Origin: Bacteroidales bacterium
Lineage (GTDB): Bacteria > Bacteroidota > Bacteroidia > Bacteroidales > UBA932
DNA length: 38,640 bases
NCBI GenBank assembly: GCA_024402115.1
Contig: JAKSJQ010000017.1
Location: forward strand, 1-38,640
Reading direction: 5' to 3'
The notes under the pieces were generated by a model. The model saw nothing but the letters and a program-made list of their open reading frames with translations, ran no database searches and was not told the origin of the DNA. The position numbers and the translations under genes were made by a program. Positions 9,371 to 18,033 of this stretch are shown piece after piece; position 1 is the stretch's first letter; each line of letters begins with the position of its first letter.

Positions 9371-9396
9371 CCGCCCGGAATCAGAACGGACATCAA

Positions 9397-10584
9397 ATGA
9401 CCAGAGATACAGCCAGAAGCCTCATAGCCCTCTCCGCCGGCACCTTCGGACTCGGAATCACCGAGTTCGCGATCATGGGCATACTCCCCTACGTCGCCGA
9501 CGCCTTCCGGGTCACTATCCCCGAGGCGGGGCACCTCATCACCGCGTATGCCCTCGGCGTCTGCGTCGGAGCCCCGCTCCTGCTGCTTTTCGTCAGGAAA
9601 TGGCCGCTGAAGAATGCGATCTTCCTCATCATGGGCATATACACCCTCGGAGGAGTCCTGAGTGCCGTCTGCCCTGCAGGAAAAGAATGGAACTACTGGC
9701 TGATGATGCTCTTCCGCTTCATATCCGGACTCCCGCACGGTGCGTTCTTCGGGGTGTCGTCCATCGTCGCCGACAAACTCTCGAAGGGAGAGAAGAGCAC
9801 ACTCGCCGTCGCTATCATGATCGCCGGCATGAGCATAGCCAACCTGATAGGAAACCCGATGTGCACCTTCATCACGGGCGTCCTCACATGGAGATGGGTC
9901 TTCGTCATCTCCGCGAGCTGGGGTCTGATCACCATCCTTCTCATCACGCGCTGGGTTCCGTATGTTGCGCCGCTCCCGGAAAAGAGATTCAGCGAGGAAT
10001 TCCGCTTCCTCGGAAAGCTGGCTCCATGGCTGATCATCCTCGCCACCCTGCTCGGAAACGGAGGAGTGTTCTGCTGGTACAGCTACATCTCACCTCTTCT
10101 CACCCAGGTGGCCGGAATCGACCCGTCGATGATGACGCTGATGATGGTGCTCGCCGGTGCCGGCATGGTGGTTGGAAATCTCTGCGGAGGTGCGGTATCA
10201 GACAAGTTCGGTCCCGCACACACGGGAAGGGTCTTCCAGTACGGAATGCTCGCGTGCCTGGTCATGACCTTCTTCTTCGGTGCCCATGCATGGGTTGCTG
10301 TGCCGCTGATGATAGTAAACTGCGCATGTCTTTTCGGTGTCGGATCGCCGCAGCAGCTGCTGATACTGCGCTTCTCGGAAGGCGGTCAGCTGATGGCCGG
10401 CGCCATGGTCCAGATCGCATTCAACCTCGGAAACGCCCTCGGTTCATGGTGCGGCGGGCTTCCTATCGAAGCCGGACTCTCCTACCGCCACCCTGCCCTT
10501 GTCGGCTGCGTGTTCGTCGTCCTCGGCATCATCTGCTACACCATCTTCTGCTGGAAGTTCGAAAGACGCGATCTCAATGCCTGA
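9397..10584 (+). CDS. MFS transporter of the DHA1 (AraJ/YdhP-like) group
   Basis: A 395-residue protein with about twelve hydrophobic segments, typical of 12-TM major facilitator transporters. The N-terminus reads like the AraJ/YdhP/PbuE drug:H+ antiporter group (SAGTFGLGITEFAIMGILP, then DAFRVTIPEAGHLITAYALG). GRVFQYGM and VSDKFGPAHTGR around the central loop correspond to the conserved cytoplasmic loop region. Members export sugars, purines or drugs; nothing here decides the substrate. It is probably monocistronic, with its own -7 box and the kbl terminator upstream. Its last 11 bases overlap the 3' end of the convergent gene on the other strand. Confidence 0.85.
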   Translation: MTRDTARSLIALSAGTFGLGITEFAIMGILPYVADAFRVTIPEAGHLITAYALGVCVGAPLLLLFVRKWPLKNAIFLIMGIYTLGGVLSAVCPAGKEWNYWLMMLFRFISGLPHGAFFGVSSIVADKLSKGEKSTLAVAIMIAGMSIANLIGNPMCTFITGVLTWRWVFVISASWGLITILLITRWVPYVAPLPEKRFSEEFRFLGKLAPWLIILATLLGNGGVFCWYSYISPLLTQVAGIDPSMMTLMMVLAGAGMVVGNLCGGAVSDKFGPAHTGRVFQYGMLACLVMTFFFGAHAWVAVPLMIVNCACLFGVGSPQQLLILRFSEGGQLMAGAMVQIAFNLGNALGSWCGGLPIEAGLSYRHPALVGCVFVVLGIICYTIFCWKFERRDLNA

Positions 10585-11080
10585 TGGCTGCGAGAATGAC
10601 AAACTGACGGCCCGTGTCCTTGAAGATGCGGTGAGTCAGCTGGATCGTCGTCACGTCATCGCTCCAGAGACTGACCAGATCGACACCTCCCGGAGTCAGG
10701 GTCTCCTCCCCTTCTCCGTACTCACCGGTGTACTTCTCTTTCAGACTGTCGTATATATGTTTGATATCAGATCTTGAGCTGAGGGAGAACTGTATACCCT
10801 CAGCGATTTCCAGAATATCGTAGTCGACAATGAGCTCGTCCCACCTGATATCATTCCATTCGAAAGGTGTTCTGATCACTATGGACGAGTAATCATGATA
10901 CTCTTCCTTCGAATATATGCACGGAAGGCCGAATGACTCTGCAACCATCTCCGCCGTCACATATTCTCCGAGACAGACCTGGCCAAACTGACGGTCTATC
11001 TCCACGGTTTTCTCCGGCTCCTGCGCAAGACATACCGAGCCGGAAAGCAATAGCATGATTATTGAAAAAAATCTGAACAT
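10574..11080 (-). CDS. Small secreted protein of unknown function
   Basis: This encodes a 168-residue protein with a clear Sec signal (MFRFFSIIMLLLSGSVCLAQ, cleavage likely after CLA). The mature part is acidic and mixed alpha/beta (FGLPCIYSKEEYHDYSS, FEWNDIRWDELIVDYDILEI, ending GRQFVILAAIRH). I recognise no family. The 3' end overlaps the convergent MFS gene by 11 bases. The start codon at 11080 lies inside a 28-bp tandem repeat, which also places a second, out-of-frame copy of the start region at 11108. The in-frame start at 11080 is used because it gives the full-length protein with a proper signal. Confidence 0.6.
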   Translation of the reverse strand: MFRFFSIIMLLLSGSVCLAQEPEKTVEIDRQFGQVCLGEYVTAEMVAESFGLPCIYSKEEYHDYSSIVIRTPFEWNDIRWDELIVDYDILEIAEGIQFSLSSRSDIKHIYDSLKEKYTGEYGEGEETLTPGGVDLVSLWSDDVTTIQLTHRIFKDTGRQFVILAAIRH

Positions 11081-11130
11081 GATGTAAATTTGAAAAAAAT
11101 CTGAACATGATGTAAATTTGAAAAAAATCT
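11062..11130. repeat. 28-bp tandem repeat, about 2.5 copies
   Basis: The unit begins TTGAAAAAAATCTGAACATG. Copies start at 11062 and 11090, and a partial third starts at 11118 and stops at 11130. Each full copy contains, on the minus strand, the first codons of the small secreted protein and, on the plus strand, a TAAATTTG box. The copies look identical, so the duplication is probably recent or kept homogenised. Confidence 0.95.
11089..11120 (+). promoter_or_regulatory. Promoter within the tandem repeat, reading into the barrel gene
   Basis: TAAATTTG at 11113-11120 matches the -7 consensus. Exactly 20 nt upstream is TTTG (11089-11092), a -33 match that is itself the end of the first copy's TAAATTTG (11085-11092). 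The repeat therefore offers two overlapping promoters 28 bp apart. The gene starts at 11156. Confidence 0.55.
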
Positions 11131-11155
11131 TACAATATTCAAACCAGACCCTATC

Positions 11156-13858
11156 ATGTTCGTGAAACTACGCCGCTGTATATATGCCTTACTGCTCATG
11201 ATGTCCCTTCCGGCATCAGCGCAGCTGCATATTCAGTCGACATACAGAGGCAGTAACTTCAGGCAGCTTTCCGTTGCGGTATGTGACTCCGCCTCAAGAG
11301 AGATGCTCCCCGGAGCAAGCGTCTTCATCACAAACGGGACAGACACTCTGAAGTCAGTCGCCGATGGCGGCGGAGTCGCGTATTTTGACGTTCCGTTCAA
11401 GCGTGACAGCCTGACATTCATAAGTTCCATGCTCGGTTTCAAGACCCGCACGGACAAGGCGATGCTGAACCAGTATGAAACGCAGCGTCTGTCCATAGGG
11501 CTTCAGGAAGATCCCCTGCAGATCAACGCGATCGTCGTCACCGGCGAATCTGTCGCAATGGTGATGCACGGAGACACGACAGTTTTCAATTCAGCCGCAT
11601 TCAACACTTTCAAGGGAGACCCGCTGCGTGAACTGTTGAAGAAGTTTCCGGGCGTCGAGATAAACGAAGGATCAATCAAATACCAGGGCAAGCCGATAGA
11701 CAGAATACTGGTCAACGGAAACAACATGTTCGGAAAGGAGATCGCCAGCGCCATGGACATGGTGCTGGCAGAGGAGGTCCGGGCAGTCGAGGTCTATGAA
11801 AAGACAGCCGTCAAGGACATTGACGACGATGCCAGCATAGCCAAGGAGAGGGTGATGGACCTGCGGACATGGAATCCTATCGAACATATCGGGCAGTTCA
11901 GCGTCATAGCCAACGGCGGTATATACACGAACAAGATGGCCGACGGGAATCCCGAATGGTTTTCCGGTGCAACGATGCAACTTGGTAACTACACACTGGG
12001 CACGAAGCCGCGCCTGACAGTCGACATCAACGGGGGCCACAACGCTACCGGGATAATCCCGGCAACACAGCCTATGAACTCAGTAGACGCCTCCATCACG
12101 CTGGGCAAAGACATTCCAGGGAAGAGCGGATGGAGTCAGAATCTCAGAGCTGCCTATGGCACCACAAAGTCAACGGCAGGGTCGGCGGAATTATTCTTCC
12201 CATCAGAATCACTTGCATGGAGAGAAAGATCCGACAGTACGGTTGCTGAAGAAAACGATTCCAAACGTAATATTTCATATAACGGCAGCTGGTACTACAG
12301 AAAGGGAAAGAACAGATATAGCCTCACCGGAAACATTGGATTCAGCCAGAACTTCATACGTTCCCGCTCTTTCATGTCTTCGAACACGGATGGTTCGACA
12401 AGAATGTTCGACAAGACTTCCGGGGACACCACCAACAACGGCAACCTCGCTCTCAAAGGCGAAATCTCCCGCACATTTGCGAAAAGCGGCCGCCGACTTA
12501 CCGCATCGTTGAACATGACAGGCAACATAAGCCGCGGGCGCGGAGCCAGAGTTGATTCCAACGAATACAGCATCAGCCCGGAATGGAGCCGCAACACCAT
12601 TGCCGCAGGCGTGTTAGGAACCTCATTATATGCCACATGGTCCGAGCCGTTACCAGGCAAGTCTATGCTGGCGTTTACTCTGACAGCCGGACACTCTTAT
12701 GAAAGCCACAAGGATGTCTGGACGGACATGCTGACTGGCCTGATGGATATCAACAACACCAAGGACTACCGTCAGAACAAGATTCAGGGAGAAGGAACAC
12801 TGGGCTACAGGTACGGGAAGGAAGGAGACGGCTTTTCCGCGTCCCTCCAGGCAGGTATCCGTGATGTCGCAGTCTTGAGGTCCGAGAGACTCTCCTATCC
12901 ACCGTCAAGCAACATCAACTTCTTAAGACCGTCATTTTCGGGAAGCTTCGGATATACAAAAGCAGCCAATTCGTTCAGTCTTCATTATCGAGAGAATGAC
13001 ATGGCTCCCGCCACATCGCAGCTTCGCAAAAGCATAAACGACGTGAATCCATTCTTCCTGACTGCCGGAAATCCATCATTGAAACTCCCTGTTGACAGGA
13101 ATGTCGACATTGCTTTCAGCAAGGCTATCGAAAAGAAGAACATGAACGTAAGCCTGCAATTCTTCGGGACACATTTCTCCAACGCCATCGCAAGCAAGAC
13201 AGAGTTCTTCGATAAGGAGACGACGCTGTCAGAATATGGTTACATCGCCCCGGCAGGATCTTCCCTCACCACACCCGTCAATGTCAACAACAAGTACAGA
13301 CTTGCGACAAGCCTCGATCTCGCGACATATTTCCCGAAGTCCAAGATCAATCTGTCCGCAATGGTCGGATGGAGTCTGTCGACAAATCCATACACGATTG
13401 GAGAGATCGCCAGCAACAACCTCATGAATTCGATGAGCGTGAACGGTTCATTATCGTGGTCTCCAAAAAACTCTGAAATATTTCTTTCTCCAAGTCTTTC
13501 ATTCGGGCGGCAATCCAACAGTGGAGACAGTTCCTACAACTTCATCAACCCGTCAGTATATATTTCATACAGGCAGAGGTTCGGACAAATCGCAGAGACC
13601 AGAATCAACTATGACTGGACAGGCTCTTTCACCACGATCGATGCATTTCACTACTCCAATCACAGCCTGTCAGTCACTGCAGGTTTCCTGTTCGGCAAAG
13701 ACAGACGCTGTCGATTCGAAGTCTTCGGCTATGATCTCCTGAATTCCGCCAGGTCGTACAACATCTCGACCACAGACTACTCCACGGCATTCCGCTACAA
13801 CAGCTATCTCGGACGTTCTGTCGGCGTATCACTCACATTCGTCTTCTCCAGAAGGTAA
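11156..13858 (+). CDS. Outer-membrane beta-barrel protein, TonB-dependent-receptor-like, with carboxypeptidase regulatory-like N-domain
   Basis: A 900-residue protein with a signal peptide ending PASAQ. Residues about 35-115 form a carboxypeptidase-D regulatory-like domain (LSVAVCDSASREMLPGASV, MLGFKTRTDKAML). A short INAIVVTGES segment resembles a TonB-box/plug entry. The plug-like part (about 130-240) includes FNTFKGDPLRELLKKFPGVE and IDRILVNGNNMFGKEI, the hallmark of the Bacteroidota outer-membrane barrel family often annotated 'TonB-dependent receptor' without a SusD partner. The C-terminal 600 residues alternate polar and aromatic strands and end VSLTFVFSRR. Cargo is unknown. It is flanked by unrelated genes and seems monocistronic. 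Confidence 0.85.
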   Translation: MFVKLRRCIYALLLMMSLPASAQLHIQSTYRGSNFRQLSVAVCDSASREMLPGASVFITNGTDTLKSVADGGGVAYFDVPFKRDSLTFISSMLGFKTRTDKAMLNQYETQRLSIGLQEDPLQINAIVVTGESVAMVMHGDTTVFNSAAFNTFKGDPLRELLKKFPGVEINEGSIKYQGKPIDRILVNGNNMFGKEIASAMDMVLAEEVRAVEVYEKTAVKDIDDDASIAKERVMDLRTWNPIEHIGQFSVIANGGIYTNKMADGNPEWFSGATMQLGNYTLGTKPRLTVDINGGHNATGIIPATQPMNSVDASITLGKDIPGKSGWSQNLRAAYGTTKSTAGSAELFFPSESLAWRERSDSTVAEENDSKRNISYNGSWYYRKGKNRYSLTGNIGFSQNFIRSRSFMSSNTDGSTRMFDKTSGDTTNNGNLALKGEISRTFAKSGRRLTASLNMTGNISRGRGARVDSNEYSISPEWSRNTIAAGVLGTSLYATWSEPLPGKSMLAFTLTAGHSYESHKDVWTDMLTGLMDINNTKDYRQNKIQGEGTLGYRYGKEGDGFSASLQAGIRDVAVLRSERLSYPPSSNINFLRPSFSGSFGYTKAANSFSLHYRENDMAPATSQLRKSINDVNPFFLTAGNPSLKLPVDRNVDIAFSKAIEKKNMNVSLQFFGTHFSNAIASKTEFFDKETTLSEYGYIAPAGSSLTTPVNVNNKYRLATSLDLATYFPKSKINLSAMVGWSLSTNPYTIGEIASNNLMNSMSVNGSLSWSPKNSEIFLSPSLSFGRQSNSGDSSYNFINPSVYISYRQRFGQIAETRINYDWTGSFTTIDAFHYSNHSLSVTAGFLFGKDRRCRFEVFGYDLLNSARSYNISTTDYSTAFRYNSYLGRSVGVSLTFVFSRR

Positions 13859-13864
13859 ACGCAG

Positions 13865-13896
13865 ACGAGGCGGCGACCTGGTGGTCACCGCCTCGT
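13865..13896. terminator. Hairpin between convergent genes (possible bidirectional terminator)
   Basis: ACGAGGCGG (13865-13873) pairs with CCGCCTCGT (13888-13896); after one C-A mismatch, GACC pairs with GGTC around a TGGT loop. It sits between the 3' ends of the barrel gene and pyrB. Neither side has a long T-run, so termination efficiency is uncertain. Confidence 0.6.
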
Positions 13897-13915
13897 TGAT
13901 TTATAGAGCGAAAAA

Positions 13916-15001
13916 TTATTGTCTTACCTTGGTATCGCAGTAGTAGCAGCGAACGGTACCGTCCTCGAGACGACGGAACAAAGGATCAACCTCCTCGCTG
14001 TTGCAAACGCACTTCTGGTTGGTGCAGTGGTAAGCTGGCTCGCAGAAGACGTCGCCGCTCTGCTCCGGCATCACATGGTTTGGATCGTCCTTCCAGTCGA
14101 TGAGACGGCTGAGGAGAGCCATCCTGACAAACTTACCGTTCGCAACCTGACGGAAGTATGCTGCACGCGGGTCTGCGTCGACGTCCTTCATGATCTCGTT
14201 CACACGTGGGAGCGGATGGAGGATAGCCATCTTCTCCTTTGCTGTGGCAAGCTTCTCACGATTGAGGATGAAGCTGTCCTTTACGCGATCGAACTCGTCC
14301 TCGTCGAGGAACCTCTCCTTCTGTACACGGGTCATGTAGAGGATGTCAAGCTCCGGCATCACTTCCTCCATGGTAGAAACCTCGCGGTAGTCCACGTTGT
14401 TCTTCACGCAGACATCCTGGATGATATAGTCAGGGAGGCGAAGCTCGTCAGGAGCGATGAGGATGACCTTGTTGTTCTCGTAGCGTGAGAGTGCCTTGAT
14501 GAGAGAGTGCACAGTGCGGCCGAAGCGGAGGTCACCGCAGAAACCGATGGTGATATTGTCGAGACGGCCGATCTCACGCTTGATGGTGAGAAGGTCGGTA
14601 AGAGTCTGAGTCGGGTGGCTGTGCGAACCGTCACCGGCGTTGATGACAGGGACAGGTGAAACCTTTGATGCAACGAGAGGGGCACCCTCGACATAGTGAC
14701 GCATCGCGATGATGTCAGCGAAGCAGCCTACCACGCGGACGGTATCCTCAACGGTCTCGCCCTTGCTCACTGAAGAGCTCTTTGGGTCTGCGAAGCCGAG
14801 GACGTTTCCGCCGAGAGACATCATTGCCGAAGTGAAGCTGAGGCGGGTGCGGGTACTTGGCTCATAGAAAAGGGTTGCAAGCCTCTTTCCTGCCATACGT
14901 GCAGTATAGTACTGTGGATTTGCAATGATCTGCTCAGCGAGGCTGACGATGTCATTGGTTTCTTCTACCGTAAGATCGGTAGGGTCGATAAGATGTTTCA
15001 T
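13916..15001 (-). CDS. pyrB: Aspartate carbamoyltransferase, catalytic chain fused to a PyrI-type zinc domain
   Basis: PyrB condenses carbamoyl phosphate with aspartate, the committed step of pyrimidine synthesis. Residues 1-305 are a full catalytic chain, with the carbamoyl-phosphate motif STRTR at 49-53, SKGET at 79-83, [10 protein letters not shown] at 123-132 and HPLPR at 262-266. Residues about 315-361 are extra. Cys326-x4-Cys331-x20-Cys352-x2-Cys355 matches the spacing style of the four zinc cysteines of PyrI (C-x4-C-x23-C-x2-C in E. coli), within [15 protein letters not shown] and RCYYCDTKV. The PyrI nucleotide-binding allosteric domain is absent. I chose the ATG at 15001 because the upstream in-frame start (15049) would overlap pyrE and add an unalignable tail. 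It is last in the operon. Confidence 0.95.
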   Translation of the reverse strand: MKHLIDPTDLTVEETNDIVSLAEQIIANPQYYTARMAGKRLATLFYEPSTRTRLSFTSAMMSLGGNVLGFADPKSSSVSKGETVEDTVRVVGCFADIIAMRHYVEGAPLVASKVSPVPVINAGDGSHSHPTQTLTDLLTIKREIGRLDNITIGFCGDLRFGRTVHSLIKALSRYENNKVILIAPDELRLPDYIIQDVCVKNNVDYREVSTMEEVMPELDILYMTRVQKERFLDEDEFDRVKDSFILNREKLATAKEKMAILHPLPRVNEIMKDVDADPRAAYFRQVANGKFVRMALLSRLIDWKDDPNHVMPEQSGDVFCEPAYHCTNQKCVCNSEEVDPLFRRLEDGTVRCYYCDTKVRQ

Positions 15002-15029
15002 ATTATCTTCTATCGTTTGATTGACTTTC

Positions 15030-15671
15030 TTACTTGATCCAGCTTTCATCAGAAGGATTGTTGCGGAATGCGATGATGCGCTCCTTCCATCCCTCAGCGA
15101 TGTACTTCTCTTCCTCGGCAGCCTCTACAAGTGCGTCGAGGTCTGAGAGCGAATAGTTCACGGTGTTAGCAGCGGCGATGCGGTCGATACCCTTCTGCAT
15201 GCCGTATGTGAAGATGCTCACGATTCCGAGAACATCAGCGCCAGCCTCGCGGAGAGCGTCAACGACCTCGATGCAGCTTCCGCCGGTGGAGATGAGGTCC
15301 TCGATCACTACGACCTTGGTACCTGGGTCCATCTTACCCTCGATCCTGTTGGTACGTCCATGGTCCTTCGCGCTTCCGCGAACATAACCCATAGGCATGT
15401 TGAGGATGGTAGCGACGATGGCTGCGTGTGCGATACCTGCGGTGCTGGTACCCATAAGCATCTCGCACTCTGGGAAATGCTCCTGTACCATGGCTGCGAG
15501 GCCTGCCTCGATCTTCTCGCGTACGGATGGTGCGGAGAGGGTGAGACGGTTGTCGCAGTAGATAGGGCTCTTGATGCCGCTTGCCCATGTGAACGGCTCC
15601 TCAGGTCTGAGGAATACAGCTCCGATTGAAAGGAGCTCCTTTGCGATGGCTTTCTTATCTGTAGTGCTCAT
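15030..15671 (-). CDS. pyrE: Orotate phosphoribosyltransferase
   Basis: PyrE transfers phosphoribose from PRPP to orotate, giving OMP. The 213-residue length is normal. The PRPP-binding signature [12 protein letters not shown] lies at 120-132. Substrate-loop residues are visible in [17 protein letters not shown] (about 97-112), and [16 protein letters not shown] (about 27-42) is a standard N-terminal motif. It lies 21 nt downstream of pyrF and 28 nt upstream of the chosen pyrB start, in the same operon. Confidence 0.97.
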   Translation of the reverse strand: MSTTDKKAIAKELLSIGAVFLRPEEPFTWASGIKSPIYCDNRLTLSAPSVREKIEAGLAAMVQEHFPECEMLMGTSTAGIAHAAIVATILNMPMGYVRGSAKDHGRTNRIEGKMDPGTKVVVIEDLISTGGSCIEVVDALREAGADVLGIVSIFTYGMQKGIDRIAAANTVNYSLSDLDALVEAAEEEKYIAEGWKERIIAFRNNPSDESWIK

Positions 15672-15692
15672 GATGAACTGTTTATTGTCTTG

Positions 15693-16394
15693 TTATTCTC
15701 CGAGGAATTCGCGGCATGCGCGCTCATAGGCTGCGACAGGATCCTCTGCCGCGGTGATAGGACGACCTACCACGATGTAGTCAGAACCGATCTCGGCTGC
15801 GCGGGCAGGAGTGGTGATACGGACCTGGTCGTCAGCAGAACCGTCAGAGAAACGGACTCCAGGGGTCACTGCCATGAAGTTCTTTCCGCATCTTTCCTTG
15901 ACGACTGCAGCCTCGAGAGGTGAACATACGACACCGTCGAGACCGGCCTCAGCAGCATTTGCTGCGTACTGGGAGATGGTGTCAGCGATGCTGGCGTTGA
16001 TCAGAAGTTCCTTCTGCATGCGCTCCTCGCTGGTAGAGGTGAGCTGGGTCACTGCGATGAGCTGGGCGCGTGTGCCGTCCGGACGGGTAAGTCCTTCGAG
16101 CGCTGCCTTCATCATATCGATGGTACCGGCAGCATGCACGTTGGTCATGTCCACGTCGAGATTGCTGAGCACGGCCATTGCCTTGCGCACGGTGTTAGGG
16201 ATGTCGTGAAGCTTGAGGTCGAGGAAGATCTTGTGTCCGCGAGCCTTGATCTCACGTACGATCTGCGGACCTGCCGCATAATAGAGTTCCATGCCGATCT
16301 TCACGAAAGGCTTGCGTCCCTGGAACTTGTCCAGGAATTCGAGGGTCTTTTCCGCACTGCTGAAGTCGCATGCGATGATCACGTCTTTTGCCAT
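15693..16394 (-). CDS. pyrF: Orotidine-5'-phosphate decarboxylase
   Basis: PyrF decarboxylates OMP to UMP, the last de novo step. The 233-residue protein is the short bacterial (type 1) form: [16 protein letters not shown] at the N-terminus, [14 protein letters not shown], and the catalytic [10 protein letters not shown] with Lys61 and Asp64 (about 59-67). The phosphate-binding end reads [17 protein letters not shown] and DYIVVGRPI. The start codon follows the pyrD stop after a single base, so translation is probably coupled. Confidence 0.97.
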   Translation of the reverse strand: MAKDVIIACDFSSAEKTLEFLDKFQGRKPFVKIGMELYYAAGPQIVREIKARGHKIFLDLKLHDIPNTVRKAMAVLSNLDVDMTNVHAAGTIDMMKAALEGLTRPDGTRAQLIAVTQLTSTSEERMQKELLINASIADTISQYAANAAEAGLDGVVCSPLEAAVVKERCGKNFMAVTPGVRFSDGSADDQVRITTPARAAEIGSDYIVVGRPITAAEDPVAAYERACREFLGE

Positions 16395-16395
16395 A

Positions 16396-17310
16396 TTATT
16401 CTACGATTCCTATTATTTCCTTGAGTGAATTGATTCCGAGCCTCTCCATCTCGCGTGGAAGGTCCTCGATGATTTCCTTGCATGCGAAAGGATTGCGAAG
16501 GTTCTCCGCACCGACCTGCACGGCTGAAGCGCCGGCCATCATCATCTCGATGACGTCGTTTGCGGTTGCGACTCCGCCGCATCCCATTACCGGGATCTTG
16601 CATGCATGTGCAACCTGGTAAACCATCCTTACCGCAATCGGGAACACTGCCCTGCCTGAGAATCCGCCCATCTTGTTTGCGATTACCGGACGACGGCGTG
16701 CGGTGTCGATCCTCATTCCGAGGAGGGTGTTGATCAGGGTGATGCCGTCCGCACCGGCCTCCTCGCATGCCTTGGCGATGCTGACGATGTCGGTTACGTT
16801 CGGGCTGAGCTTGACGAACACAGGCTTGGTGGTGACTGCCTTCACCGCCCTCACGACCTCGGACGCAGCCTCGGCAGAAGTACCGAATGCCATACCTCCG
16901 TTGTGGACGTTAGGACACGATACGTTGACCTCGAGGATTGCGACCTCGTCGACCTTGTCCATCTTGCTGCAGCACTCCACGTACTCCTCGATAGAGAAGC
17001 CGCTGATGTTCGCGATGATAGGCTTGGAGTATACCTTCCTGAGGGCCGGGATCTCATGCTCGATCACGGCATCCACGCCGGGATTCTGGAGGCCCACCGA
17101 ATTGATGAGACCAGCCTCGCACTCCGCGATTCTCGGAGTAGGATTTCCGAAGCGCGCGTCGCGTGTGGTACCCTTGATGGAGATCGCGCCGAGAATGTTG
17201 ATGTCGTATACCTCGGCCATCTCGAGGCCGAAGCCGAAGGTACCGCTGGCCGGCACCACCGGATTGTCGAGTCTTACTCCGCAGAGTTCAGTTCCGAGTT
17301 CCCTTACCAT
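16396..17310 (-). CDS. pyrD: Dihydroorotate dehydrogenase B (NAD+), catalytic subunit
   Basis: This FMN enzyme oxidises dihydroorotate to orotate. The 304-residue length and the adjacent pyrK identify the heterotetrameric class 1B form, which passes electrons to NAD+. The catalytic base is Cys132 in [11 protein letters not shown] (family motif, cysteine in class 1). Other landmarks are PASGTFGFG (about 20-28), [10 protein letters not shown] and the FMN phosphate loop [20 protein letters not shown]. The first seven bases overlap the end of pyrK, which supports coupled, stoichiometric translation of the two subunits. Confidence 0.97.
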   Translation of the reverse strand: MVRELGTELCGVRLDNPVVPASGTFGFGLEMAEVYDINILGAISIKGTTRDARFGNPTPRIAECEAGLINSVGLQNPGVDAVIEHEIPALRKVYSKPIIANISGFSIEEYVECCSKMDKVDEVAILEVNVSCPNVHNGGMAFGTSAEAASEVVRAVKAVTTKPVFVKLSPNVTDIVSIAKACEEAGADGITLINTLLGMRIDTARRRPVIANKMGGFSGRAVFPIAVRMVYQVAHACKIPVMGCGGVATANDVIEMMMAGASAVQVGAENLRNPFACKEIIEDLPREMERLGINSLKEIIGIVE

Positions 17311-18029
17311 ATCACCTCCTTCCTGTCGAACACAGGTCCGTCCTTACAAATTCTCTTGTTTCCGAACATGGTCTTGCAAGAGCATCCCATGCATATTCCG
17401 GTACCGCAGCCCATCCTCTCCTCGAAGCTGTACTGTCCCTCACCCTCGATCTTTCCTTCGAGAGCACGGAACATAGGCATAGGTCCGCATGAATAGAAGA
17501 AGTCGTACTCGACCATCGGAAGCGCATCGGTCACGAAGCCCTTGACTCCCACCGAACCGTCCGCGGTCGCGATTATCACCTTCGCGCCGAGCTTCTCGAA
17601 CTCTTCCTTGTAGATGATCTCGTCAGTCTTGTTGAATCCGAGCACGACGCTCACCTTCTTGCCTGCGGCGATGAGGGTCTTCGCGAGATAGTACATAGGT
17701 GCAGTTCCGATTCCGCCACCCACGAGAAGAGGCTTCTCGCATGATGCAGCGGTGTTGAAGCCGTTTCCGAGAGTGGTGAGCACGTCGAGCGACTCACCTT
17801 CCTGGAGTCCGGCCATCTGTCTGGTTCCCTTGCCCACGACCTTGTAGAGAAGGGTGAGTACGCCCTCGTTCCAGTCACACACCGAGATGGGGCGCCTGAG
17901 GAAGAGGCCGTCGAGCGCGAGGTTCACGAACTGTCCCGGGCGCTGAGCCGAGCATCCGCTGAGCTTCATCTCCCAGACGCTGTCGTTGACCTGGCGGTTG
18001 GATATAATGGTCAGAGTTTCTCTTTTCAT
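17304..18029 (-). CDS. pyrK: Dihydroorotate dehydrogenase B, electron-transfer subunit
   Basis: PyrK carries FAD and a [2Fe-2S] cluster and links PyrD to NAD+. The 241 residues fall into a ferredoxin-reductase-like FAD domain (RRPIS at about 45-49, GKGTRQMAGLQEGE), an NAD-binding domain (LLVGGGIGTAPMYYLA, about 101-116; YSCGPMPM) and a C-terminal cluster loop. The cluster ligands are Cys208, Cys213, Cys216 and Cys228 (CGTGICMGCSCKT then RICKDGP), all present. It sits between pyrC (4 nt away) and pyrD (7-nt overlap). Confidence 0.96.
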   Translation of the reverse strand: MKRETLTIISNRQVNDSVWEMKLSGCSAQRPGQFVNLALDGLFLRRPISVCDWNEGVLTLLYKVVGKGTRQMAGLQEGESLDVLTTLGNGFNTAASCEKPLLVGGGIGTAPMYYLAKTLIAAGKKVSVVLGFNKTDEIIYKEEFEKLGAKVIIATADGSVGVKGFVTDALPMVEYDFFYSCGPMPMFRALEGKIEGEGQYSFEERMGCGTGICMGCSCKTMFGNKRICKDGPVFDRKEVIW

Positions 18030-18033
18030 AGTT

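Noticed and set aside
9600..10607. 335-codon plus-strand frame inside the MFS gene
   Set aside because: It is an Arg/His-rich alternate frame of a gene with clear membrane segments; no family signal.
10893..11108. A second small ORF starting in the other repeat copy
   Set aside because: It is an out-of-frame duplicate of the first codons of the 168-residue gene created by the 28-bp repeat; it loses the signal peptide and family-like content.
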